The position numbers and the translations under genes were made by a program. Shown one piece after another: positions 47,047 through 53,383 of a stretch of DNA of 53,383 nt. The DNA comes from Anaerofustis stercorihominis (GTDB lineage Bacteria; Bacillota; Clostridia; Eubacteriales; Anaerofustaceae). Location of the stretch: contig SVCP01000009.1 in NCBI GenBank assembly GCA_015058295.1, forward strand, positions 1-53,383, read 5' to 3'. The notes under the pieces are model-generated. The model ran no database searches. It worked only from the letters and a program-made list of their open reading frames with translations, and was not told where the DNA came from. Positions within the stretch are counted from its first letter, which is position 1; every line of letters begins with the position of its first letter.

Positions 47047-48588
47047 TCATGCGAGAGACATATCATAATGATCTTCAAGAAGATAGAAAGACAACATTAT
47101 ATGAAGTCTTGTTCTCTCATCGTCAAGATCAATGTTGCATATTTCTTCTATACGTTTGATCCTTGCGGCAAAAGTGGATCGGTGTATAAACAGCGAATCA
47201 CTCGTCTGTGTTGCGTTGTACTTATTCAGAAAGAAAAGACGAAGAGTCTTGCAGAATTCCGTATTTTCCTTTTCGTCATATTGGATAAGAGTTCTTATAG
47301 CCGGGTGAAGTACGTCTTTCAGCTCGAAATCCAGGTAACAGTGTTTGAGCATATAATCCAGAGAATATTCTCTGAATCTGTAGTGATTCTCCGGAGCTCC
47401 GCTTTCCTTGCCATACTGGTATGCCAATACAGCCTGATTGTAGTATGTACGCAGATTGTGAAAATTATCAAATACGTTGCTCGCTCCGGCTTTTGCTTTC
47501 AAATTTCCGAGGACAACTTCAAATTCTTTGCCGAACTGTTCCTCGGTTATATCTGCCGGCTTGGAGCAGTTGACTACCCAGACGATTCCTTTATCTGTTA
47601 CAACGCCTCTTGTAGAGCCCATATGAACCCTGTTCCACTTGTTTTCGAGGAATGTGGCAATATATGCAGATTTGATGGCAATGTTTACATCCTCTTCATA
47701 CGGAATATAGTAAACCGCATATTTATCATCCGGTTTCCACTGAACAGAGTTGAGTGCCGATGTGATCTCATTGTAATCATATGTATCATCTCCGTTTATG
47801 AGGGAGCGGATGATTTCCTGCATAGATTCGTATGAAGCAGAACGCATGGGCGATACGGCAAATCGTTCATACAGTGTCTCGAAATGCCTTGCAAATATGC
47901 GGAACAGTTGTTTGTCCGCAACGGTGATTTCGTTTGTGTAATCGCTTATGGCGATCAGTTTCCCCCTGTAATCGGAATTGTAGAAAATGTTAAAATGCAT
48001 GCCGATCTTTCTTACGGAAGGATTATCAAACAACTCGACTTCACCTTTTTCCAGTGTATCGGAAAGACTTGAATCGGAGAGAAGCGTATTTATAAGCACC
48101 TGATTGTTCTCGCTGAGCATATGTTTGTCTCCGAGTTCCGGAGTAAGTGCTATAGGAGTAAACCTGTTGTTCAGAAGAACGAGAGAAAATCTCAGATGCT
48201 GTCTTCCCACAGAAAACAACCTGTCGATATCCATATCTTTAAGAGCTATTCTTGCCATCTCGTCATCCCAGTATGTAAGCGTCTGGAAAATAAGCTGAAT
48301 CTGATTGAACAGAACGTTTATGGAAACACTTTCGTCCACGATGATTATATCTGCTTTGATGTCGGTATAGTCAAACTCCGGATAACCGATAGAGACAATC
48401 GTGGACAGGTGAATATCACCCAGTGATATATCTTTTCCGTAACAAATGTACATGTAATCCGGATACATTAGTTCACCTGAATAAAGCAAGGGTGCTCTCA
48501 GACCATTGTCACTGAAATTTTCTTTACTTTTCTTTGGCGCAAATATGCTTGGTAACTGCTGATATACCATACTTGCCGTAACTTTCAT
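47047..48588 (-). CDS. PucR/CdaR-family transcriptional regulator
   Basis: 513 residues from the ATG at 48588, with GGAGA 7 bases upstream; a longer open frame runs across the promoter region and is not used. The C-terminal ~60 residues form the PucR-type helix-turn-helix (NKYNATQTSDSLFIHRSTFA, then RIKRIEEI). The middle carries a GGDEF-like CdaR region, and the N-terminal 250 residues are an unassigned sensor part. Regulators of this family usually activate adjacent catabolic genes on sensing a substrate. It is divergent from URO-D 4 and also lies upstream of URO-D 3 on the same strand, so both pair B genes are likely targets. Confidence 0.85.
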   Translation of the reverse strand: MKVTASMVYQQLPSIFAPKKSKENFSDNGLRAPLLYSGELMYPDYMYICYGKDISLGDIHLSTIVSIGYPEFDYTDIKADIIIVDESVSINVLFNQIQLIFQTLTYWDDEMARIALKDMDIDRLFSVGRQHLRFSLVLLNNRFTPIALTPELGDKHMLSENNQVLINTLLSDSSLSDTLEKGEVELFDNPSVRKIGMHFNIFYNSDYRGKLIAISDYTNEITVADKQLFRIFARHFETLYERFAVSPMRSASYESMQEIIRSLINGDDTYDYNEITSALNSVQWKPDDKYAVYYIPYEEDVNIAIKSAYIATFLENKWNRVHMGSTRGVVTDKGIVWVVNCSKPADITEEQFGKEFEVVLGNLKAKAGASNVFDNFHNLRTYYNQAVLAYQYGKESGAPENHYRFREYSLDYMLKHCYLDFELKDVLHPAIRTLIQYDEKENTEFCKTLRLFFLNKYNATQTSDSLFIHRSTFAARIKRIEEICNIDLDDERTRLHIMLSFYLLEDHYDMSLA

Positions 48589-48925
48589 AATCGATTCTCC
48601 GAACAGATAATTGCAGATAAAGTCCTCTGTGTTAGTCTTATACAGTAACTTATCTGTACACATATTATAACTGAACAATGAAGCTTTGCACAAGAATAAA
48701 TTAAAAAAAATGATGGTATCTTTTACTAAACGAATGTGAAATGAGGATCTTTTTATTATGTGTATGGTTGTATTACGTGAAGTGATAGAGTATCGGTAAA
48801 TATTTGTGTTATATTCACAAAATTCAATTGTGGGCCGGCATGTATTTTCATACTCCCGGGACATACAAATTCCCGTTTATATCTGTTACAATTTGTGTAG
48901 TTTAAACATACAAAAGGAGAATATT
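48589..48925. promoter_or_regulatory. Divergent control region between the PucR-type regulator and URO-D 4
   Basis: Contains a minus-strand TATAAT (48664-48669) for the regulator, and a plus-strand extended -10 TGTTACAAT (48885-48892) for URO-D 4 with a weak -35. Phased repeats TTGTG (48804), CACAA (48816) and TTGTG (48828) lie 12 bases apart in alternating orientation. The first two are the arms of the palindrome TTTGTG-N7-CACAAA. A further TTGTG overlaps the URO-D 4 start region (48893-48897). This is a plausible operator for the regulator. Confidence 0.55.
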
Positions 48926-50026
48926 ATGGTAAAAATACCTTATTCAGATGATGAATTGAAAGTAATCGGTACTCATGTTTCGGCAAATTCAGCTTCACCG
49001 AGATGGAAAGCAATGATGGGAGAAACACCAAAATATAATACTCCCATTACGCCGAAAGAAAATATGTGGAAAGTTATCAACCGCGAAGGTGGTATGTGGA
49101 TTCCTACTGGTAACGATGTAACATATGTTGAATCAAGAATCAACCTTGACCATGTAGCCCGTGCTGAAGTTATGGACCAGGGCGAACCGCAGACAGATGA
49201 AGAAAAAGGCGGAAAAGACCTTTTCGGAATTGAATGGGTATATGTACCTGTTGCCGGCGGTTCAATGGTTAAACCGGGTGAACCGACACTTGCTGATGCA
49301 AACGAATGGTACGACAAGATCACTTTCCCGGATGTTGACGCTATGGACTGGGCAGCTATGGCAGAACTTAATGCTCCGTACAAAGGACAGACAAGATGTG
49401 TAGGTGCAACATTCCAGAATGGTCTTTTCGAAAGACTTATTTCTTTCATGGACTTTGAAGGCGCAGCTATGGCTATTATCGATGAAGATCAGCAGGATGC
49501 TATCCACGCTCTCTTTGCGAAACTCTGCGATATGTATGAATCATTTATCACACATTATCAGGAAGCAATCGGTATCGACAGCGTTATGTTCCATGACGAC
49601 TGGGGCAGCCAGAGAAGCCCGTTCTTCTCACTCGAAACATGTCGCGAAATGCTCGTTCCGTATCTCAAGAGACTTGTTGATTTCTGTCACTCAAAAGGCA
49701 TTTGGTTCCAGCTTCATTCCTGTGGATGTAATGAACTTCTCGTTCCCGCAATGATCGAAGCTGGCGTTGACTACTGGAACGGTCAGGATATGAACGACAA
49801 AGACAAACTTTATGAACTTTACGGCGACAAGATCATCCTCGGTATGCCACTTCCGGCAGTTGCTCCGGATGCAACGGATGAAGAAATCGATGCTGCCGCA
49901 AAAGCGTTTGTTGACAAATTTGCTCCTACATTCAACGAAAAACCGATCATCGTTTCCACATTCTTCGCTCCGAAGAAGATGGTGGAAGCAGTATATAAAT
50001 ACTCAAGAATTGCTCTTGCTCAGTAA
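48926..50026 (+). CDS. URO-D superfamily protein 4 (methyltransferase-like), pair B
   Basis: 366 residues from the ATG at 48926, with AAAAGGAGA 5 bases upstream; the frame is open for 40 more codons but without a site. It is a close paralogue of URO-D 3, with YNTPITPKEN, LFERLISFMDFEGAAMAI, FHDDWGSQRSPFFS (His223) and QLHSCGCNELLVPAM (His264, Cys266). Its promoter region faces the PucR-type regulator gene, so it is the best candidate for substrate-induced control. A methyltransferase role is inferred from the fold; no corrinoid partner is nearby. Confidence 0.85.
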   Translation: MVKIPYSDDELKVIGTHVSANSASPRWKAMMGETPKYNTPITPKENMWKVINREGGMWIPTGNDVTYVESRINLDHVARAEVMDQGEPQTDEEKGGKDLFGIEWVYVPVAGGSMVKPGEPTLADANEWYDKITFPDVDAMDWAAMAELNAPYKGQTRCVGATFQNGLFERLISFMDFEGAAMAIIDEDQQDAIHALFAKLCDMYESFITHYQEAIGIDSVMFHDDWGSQRSPFFSLETCREMLVPYLKRLVDFCHSKGIWFQLHSCGCNELLVPAMIEAGVDYWNGQDMNDKDKLYELYGDKIILGMPLPAVAPDATDEEIDAAAKAFVDKFAPTFNEKPIIVSTFFAPKKMVEAVYKYSRIALAQ

Positions 50027-50042
50027 ACAATGGTTAATAAAC

Positions 50043-50075
50043 AGGCACTCTTCGAAATGAAGAGTGCCTTGTTTA
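50043..50075 (+). terminator. Terminator after URO-D 4
   Basis: Perfect 11-bp stem AGGCACTCTTC / GAAGAGTGCCT with a 5-base loop, then TGTTTATTT. Confidence 0.8.
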
Positions 50076-50130
50076 TTTCATGTGCTGCTCATATTTATAT
50101 GTTAGTATATGATTATCTGCGAGAAATAAA

Positions 50131-50156
50131 AAATAAGAGGTATAGACCTCTTATTT
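50131..50156 (-). terminator. Terminator hairpin beside the tRNA-Leu 3'-end duplicate
   Basis: Perfect 11-bp stem AAATAAGAGGT / ACCTCTTATTT. It corresponds to the terminator that follows the intact tRNA-Leu at 50349-50367 and appears duplicated with it. Confidence 0.75.
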
Positions 50157-50165
50157 CGCACCTAT

Positions 50166-50190
50166 AAAAAAATGGTGCGAGAGACGGGAC
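50166..50190 (-). repeat. Duplicate of the tRNA-Leu 3' end (remnant)
   Basis: These 25 bases are identical to 50381-50405, the 3' end of the intact tRNA-Leu with its CCA. After the shared GAGACGGGAC the copy turns into unrelated, more GC-rich sequence (50191-50320). That insert ends in AGGCTTCAAGTCCC, close to an inverted copy of the tRNA's GGGACTTGAACCC. No complete tRNA can be folded. Confidence 0.75.
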
Positions 50191-50340
50191 GCAGCTCTGT
50201 ACTTCGCTTTGCTCCGTTTGACCTGCCGTGCTCCTCGACGCCTTGCTTACGCTCGTCGCACACTCACCTGAAAATGATTATCAATCATTTTCTTAACGGC
50301 TCGGACCCTCTTAGGCTTCAAGTCCCTTTGTGTTCATTAA
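50191..50340. other. GC-richer insert between the two tRNA-Leu 3' ends
   Basis: About 150 bases with a composition unlike the AT-rich surroundings, with no usable ORF. It includes a small palindrome, AAAATGATTATCAATCATTTT (shown in part: AATGATT / AATCATT), and ends beside an inverted copy of the tRNA T-arm. It may be a repeat family member or an integration scar. Confidence 0.5.
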
Positions 50341-50349
50341 TAAAAAAAT

Positions 50350-50367
50350 AAGAGGGATAAACCTCTT
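50350..50367 (-). terminator. Terminator after tRNA-Leu
   Basis: Stem AAGAGG / CCTCTT with a 6-base loop; the minus-strand transcript then runs into TATTTTTTTA. Confidence 0.65.
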
Positions 50368-50387
50368 TTTTCGCATCCATAAAAAAA

Positions 50388-50472
50388 TGGTGCGAGAGAC
50401 GGGACTTGAACCCGTACGCCATTCGACACACGCCCCTCAAACGTGCCTGTCTGCCAATTCCAGCACTCTCGC
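50388..50472 (-). tRNA. tRNA-Leu (anticodon GAG)
   Basis: 85 bases including an encoded CCA. The acceptor stem is GCGAGAG / CTCTCGC with discriminator A, the D-arm has AATTGGCAGAC, the anticodon stem is CACGT / GCGTG around loop TTGAGGG (GAG), the variable arm is long as expected for leucine, and the T-arm is ACGGGTTCAAGTCCCGT. Confidence 0.95.
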
Positions 50473-50601
50473 AACAAAATGTATTATAATACCGGTCAAG
50501 AAAAATTGCAAGTGTTTTTTTTATATTTTTGTTAATTTTTTTTTGAAAGTGAATAAATGAAACATGCAGGCAGTATATTTATGTTAAAAATGCGTAAAAT
50601 A

Positions 50602-50630
50602 TTGAAATCGACAAACAAAAAGTATATAAT
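50602..50630 (+). promoter_or_regulatory. Promoter for the small membrane protein gene
   Basis: TTGAAA and TATAAT with 17 bases between, 26 bases before the start codon. Confidence 0.8.
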
Positions 50631-50655
50631 GTTACAAAACGTCGGAGGTGTAACT

Positions 50656-50859
50656 ATGGATTACTATAAAGATGAATATAAAAAAGATGAATGTGATTTT
50701 GTGTGCGAAGCAGCAAAAGCAGGACTCGCTGTACTTGCATTTGCCGCAGCTTCCGCACTTGTTTATACAGGAATGCATCTCATCAAAGATAAAAAAGAAG
50801 AGAGTGATCTCGGCGGAAAGCTCCTTAAAGTAAATTATAAGTTTTCAAAGGAGTTTTAA
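50656..50859 (+). CDS. Small single-pass membrane protein
   Basis: 67 residues from the ATG at 50656, which has CGGAGGTG 5 bases upstream. It has a charged N-terminus (MDYYKDEYKKDE), one Ala-rich membrane helix (about 18-40) and a basic tail. The promoter and ribosome site are strong, so it is certainly expressed-looking. No family is recognised. Confidence 0.7.
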   Translation: MDYYKDEYKKDECDFVCEAAKAGLAVLAFAAASALVYTGMHLIKDKKEESDLGGKLLKVNYKFSKEF

Positions 50860-50896
50860 ATAATATCTCTTTTATTGTCCAAAAACAAATTAACAC

Positions 50897-50924
50897 TTGA
50901 TATTATGCTTTTTTGTGGTATAAT
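50897..50924 (+). promoter_or_regulatory. Promoter for tRNA-Thr
   Basis: TTGATA and TATAAT with 16 bases between and an extended TG before the -10; it lies 11 bases upstream of the tRNA. Confidence 0.8.
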
Positions 50925-50935
50925 ATCCGTGTTGT

Positions 50936-51011
50936 GCTGATGTGGCTCAGTCGGTAGAGCAATTGATTCGTAATCAATAGGTCGGAGGTTCGAATCCTCT
51001 CATCAGCACCA
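50936..51011 (+). tRNA. tRNA-Thr (anticodon CGT)
   Basis: 76 bases with encoded CCA. The acceptor stem is GCTGATG / CATCAGC, the D-arm is GCTCAGTCGGTAGAGC, the anticodon stem is ATTGA / TCAAT around loop TTCGTAA (CGT, reads ACG), and the T-arm is GGAGGTTCGAATCCTCT with a closing mismatch-free core. TTTTTATTTTTG follows as a short T tail. Confidence 0.96.
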
Positions 51012-51214
51012 TTTTTATTTTTGCAAAGTTCAGAGAAACGTGTTTAAAGCGTTTCTTTATTATTTACAGAAGGATATTCGCCCGCTCTCATATCACGATA
51101 TTTTATTGAACAGTAAGTGTGTTGCTTGCTGCTGTATTTTACAGAAAATACCACATTTTATCAGGCGTGGATGTGTTATAATTATCTCACAATATATTCC
51201 TTGTGAGGTGGGTT

Positions 51215-51628
51215 ATGGAAACGAAGATCATCCGTAAAAGTATTTCTGTTCTGACAGGAGCAATACTGATTAATTTCATTTCTTTAATTCTCGCAAGATA
51301 TATGTTTTTATACGGAAAAGTCCGCGAGGACAGGATTTTGTTGGGTATGGCACTTTGCATTATTCCTTCAGTACTCACTGTGAAAAGTATGTCCTTTTAT
51401 TGCATAAGTGAATTTTGCGTTGAAGAGCGAAATGTATTCGGTCATCCGGTTATGAGAGTACATATAAATGAAATCTCTGCTATATGTAGATACGAACAGT
51501 GCATATACTTTTTCAAGGAAGATATAAAAGATTTTGGACACGAACATACAATAAAGATTCCCTACAATGACCGGCTATGGGAAGAATTAGTCAACCTTTT
51601 TCCGTTAAAGATCTGTACAGGTATTTGA
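51215..51628 (+). CDS. Membrane protein of unknown function, two helices plus PH-like tail
   Basis: 137 residues from the ATG at 51215, with GAGGTGG 2-8 bases upstream; a GTG four codons earlier overlaps that site and is less likely. Two membrane helices (about 11-31 and 44-62) are followed by a beta-rich cytoplasmic domain (FCVEERNVFG, then IPYNDRLWEEL), the layout of small bacterial PH-domain proteins. A TATAAT at 51176-51181 lies upstream. Function unknown. Confidence 0.6.
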   Translation: METKIIRKSISVLTGAILINFISLILARYMFLYGKVREDRILLGMALCIIPSVLTVKSMSFYCISEFCVEERNVFGHPVMRVHINEISAICRYEQCIYFFKEDIKDFGHEHTIKIPYNDRLWEELVNLFPLKICTGI

Positions 51629-51739
51629 GAGAGTGCATATGTTGCGCTCTTATTTTTATGTACGCAAAAGACAATCTTGTCCGCAAAGTATTTATCTGTT
51701 ATAATAAAATTCATAAGAAAAATAATTCGGAGAAATTTA

Positions 51740-53101
51740 ATGAATATAAAAAAACATCAGACAATCGAAGTGGAAATTACGGAAAGAGCAAGTGTCACAA
51801 AGACCATCGCATATTATGAAGATCACAAGATCCTCATTGACGGTGGGTATGTCGGACAGAAGGCTCTCGTAAAGATACAGAAGATGCGTCCGGCAAGATG
51901 GGAAGCTACATTTGTTGAAGCGGTGGAGAAGGCAGATTATGAAGTTACTCCCGACTGCGTACATTTCGGCAAATGCGGCGGATGCAAATTCAGAGACTGC
52001 TCGTATGAAAAACAGCTCGAGATTAAATCAGATTATGTAAAAGGTCTTTTTGACAAAGCTCAGCTTCCTTACGAATCATATGAAGGAATCACCCCTTCTC
52101 CTATCGTAAGCGGATACCGCAACAAAATGGAGTATTCCTTCGGAGATGAAGTAAAAGGCGGAGAACTCTGCCTGGGCATGCACGAAAAAGGCAGACATCA
52201 CAACATCGTAAACCTCAGCGAATGTGCTATTTCTCCTGCTTCATTCGTTTCGATACTCACAGCCGTAAGAGAATATTTCCTCGAAAGGGAAGTGCCGTTT
52301 TACAACAAATTCTCAAAACAGGGGATACTTCGTCATCTCGTAATAAGAAAATCATTCGCAAACAAAGAGCTTATGGTGAATCTTGTTGCGACAAGTGAAC
52401 TTAAACTGAACGAAGAAGAATTCGTGAATATGCTTTTGGCCCTTGATATAGAGGAAAAGATCGTGTCTGTCTTGCTCACGACAAACGACGCAGGAAGCGA
52501 TGCTGTGGTTGCGCAGGGAGTGAAGCTTCTTTACGGACAGGATTATATCACAGAAAATATACATGAGCTCGGTTTTAAGATCACGCCGTTTTCGTTCTTC
52601 CAGACAAACTCCCTCGGAGCGGAGAAACTCTATGATAAGGTTATGGAATTTGCGGGAGACCTGAGTGACAAGACAGTATTTGACCTCTACAGCGGCACTG
52701 GCTCCATCGCACAGCTTGCGGCAAAGAGAGCAAACAAGGTATACGGCATCGAGATCGTGGAAGAAGCCGTCGAGTCTGCAAAGATAAACGCTGAAAAAAA
52801 TAACCTTACAAACTGCCACTTTATCTGTGACGATGTCGCAAAAGCCGTGGCAACCATCGGCGAAAAGGCAGATCTTATTATTCTTGACCCGCCGAGAGCA
52901 GGTCTTTCACCGAAGGCTGTGGAAGAAGTACTCGCATATGAGCCGGAAGTATTTGTATATGTTTCCTGCAAGGCAACTTCTCTCATCGACAACCTTCCGT
53001 CGTTCCTTGCCGCAGGATATAAGATCACCCGTGTGGCAACTGTAGACATGTTCCCGTATACGGAGCATGTGGAGACCGTGTGTCTGCTGTCAAGGAAGTA
53101 G
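51740..53101 (+). CDS. 23S rRNA (uracil-5-)-methyltransferase, RlmD/RumA family
   Basis: 453 residues from the ATG at 51740 (CGGAGAAA upstream); 21 more codons are open upstream but lack a site. It has an N-terminal TRAM domain, then four Cys for a [4Fe-4S] cluster (Cys73, Cys79, Cys82, Cys87 in CVHFGKCGGCKFRDC). A SAM-binding domain follows (FDLYSGTGSIAQLAA), then ILDPPRAG and the catalytic Cys410 in YVSCKAT. Such enzymes make m5U at 23S positions 747 and/or 1939, but which site cannot be told. Confidence 0.95.
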   Translation: MNIKKHQTIEVEITERASVTKTIAYYEDHKILIDGGYVGQKALVKIQKMRPARWEATFVEAVEKADYEVTPDCVHFGKCGGCKFRDCSYEKQLEIKSDYVKGLFDKAQLPYESYEGITPSPIVSGYRNKMEYSFGDEVKGGELCLGMHEKGRHHNIVNLSECAISPASFVSILTAVREYFLEREVPFYNKFSKQGILRHLVIRKSFANKELMVNLVATSELKLNEEEFVNMLLALDIEEKIVSVLLTTNDAGSDAVVAQGVKLLYGQDYITENIHELGFKITPFSFFQTNSLGAEKLYDKVMEFAGDLSDKTVFDLYSGTGSIAQLAAKRANKVYGIEIVEEAVESAKINAEKNNLTNCHFICDDVAKAVATIGEKADLIILDPPRAGLSPKAVEEVLAYEPEVFVYVSCKATSLIDNLPSFLAAGYKITRVATVDMFPYTEHVETVCLLSRK

Positions 53102-53128
53102 ATTTAACTTACCAAAGAAGGTGATAAG

Positions 53129-53383
53129 ATGATTCATAGTGCTGAATGGATAGAACAACCCTGTTCAGGGCAATATGTCGAAAAAATTTATGATATAAAA
53201 AGTCCATGGAATTCCAGCAAATGGACTTGGATAAAATTTTCGGATGAAGATGGGGAATGGTGTGGTGAGTTTAGAGGAGAGTACAGAGGAGTATCTATTT
53301 CTAATAATTTGGGAGTAGTGGTTGTCCTGACGTCCGATTATATGTTTAAGTTGGATATAAACACTGCAGAATTAATTGGATAT
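53129..53383 (+). CDS. Unknown protein, 5' part only (cut by the window end)
   Basis: 85 codons are visible from an ATG with GAAGGTG 6 bases upstream; the frame stays open to the window edge. The start reads MIHSAEWIEQPCSGQY and the rest is rich in Trp, Gly and Asp/Glu (FSDEDGEWCGEFRGEYRG), suggesting a small beta-rich soluble protein. Codon choice (frequent GGG, TTG, GGA, TCC) differs somewhat from the neighbouring rRNA methyltransferase gene. No family is recognised. Confidence 0.65.
   Translation, partial: MIHSAEWIEQPCSGQYVEKIYDIKSPWNSSKWTWIKFSDEDGEWCGEFRGEYRGVSISNNLGVVVVLTSDYMFKLDINTAELIGY

Noticed and set aside
46990-47835. A 281-codon plus-strand ORF opposite the regulator gene
   Set aside because: It is antisense to the PucR-type regulator, rich in Ile, Phe and Cys as expected of a shadow frame, and has no ribosome site.

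Overview
The window reads as a chromosome segment from a low-to-moderate GC, endospore-lineage Firmicute of the class Clostridia, probably an anaerobic gut-type species. The evidence is the yqfD-phoH-pgpH-ybeY-dgkA-cdd-era gene order, a spoIIAA-spoIIAB-sigF operon, a threonyl-tRNA synthetase gene with a T-box leader, a class II (B12-dependent) ribonucleotide reductase, a membrane pyrophosphatase, strong AGGAGG-type ribosome binding sites and TTGACA/TATAAT promoters. Genus cannot be read from the sequence. Nearly all of the first 36 kb is conserved housekeeping content. The last 17 kb is more accessory.

Layout. 1-7265 (+): a tightly overlapping operon for sporulation (yqfD 3' end), RNA maturation (phoH, ybeY, era, tgt), c-di-AMP and lipid metabolism (pgpH, dgkA), cytidine deaminase and the Sec accessory subunit yajC. 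7378-8772 (+): a cytoplasmic transglutaminase-like protein. 8845-11101 (-): the membrane pyrophosphatase hppA and secG. 11347-17850 (+): carbamate kinase, an AI-2E family transporter, a membrane nucleotide-sugar dehydratase, serS and a membrane-anchored acidic protein. 17894-20768: a Nudix hydrolase and thrS (-), the latter with a T-box leader whose promoter overlaps a divergent promoter for a 34-codon ORF and a large serine recombinase (20814-22267, +). 22371-26908 (+): a Cys-rich P-loop ATPase, then racemase - cysteine desulfurase - thiI. 26967-30759 (+): a beta-CASP nuclease, a MerR/coiled-coil protein and the SpoIIA operon. 30891-31268 (-): a decayed gene. 31414-36440 (+): nrdJ with two NrdR-box-like sites, a TraB/PrgY protein and a small membrane protein.

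The most distinctive part is 36579-50026. Four paralogous proteins of the uroporphyrinogen-decarboxylase (URO-D)/corrinoid methyltransferase superfamily fall into two pairs (36579 + 37763; 45669 + 48926). They are spread around a lipoprotein M3 peptidase, a YwaF-type membrane protein, typA/bipA, a GPH-type sugar:cation symporter and a PucR/CdaR-type regulator that is divergent from the fourth paralogue. No corrinoid protein, methyl-H4folate partner or haem pathway gene is present, so these are unlikely to be haem biosynthesis enzymes and their substrate is open. I regard this as the best candidate for an undescribed system: a regulated uptake and methyl-group (or decarboxylation) pathway.

50027-53383: a tRNA-Leu with a nearby partial duplicate of its 3' end, a small membrane protein, tRNA-Thr, a membrane protein of unknown function, an RlmD/RumA-type rRNA methyltransferase, and the beginning of an unknown gene cut by the window edge.
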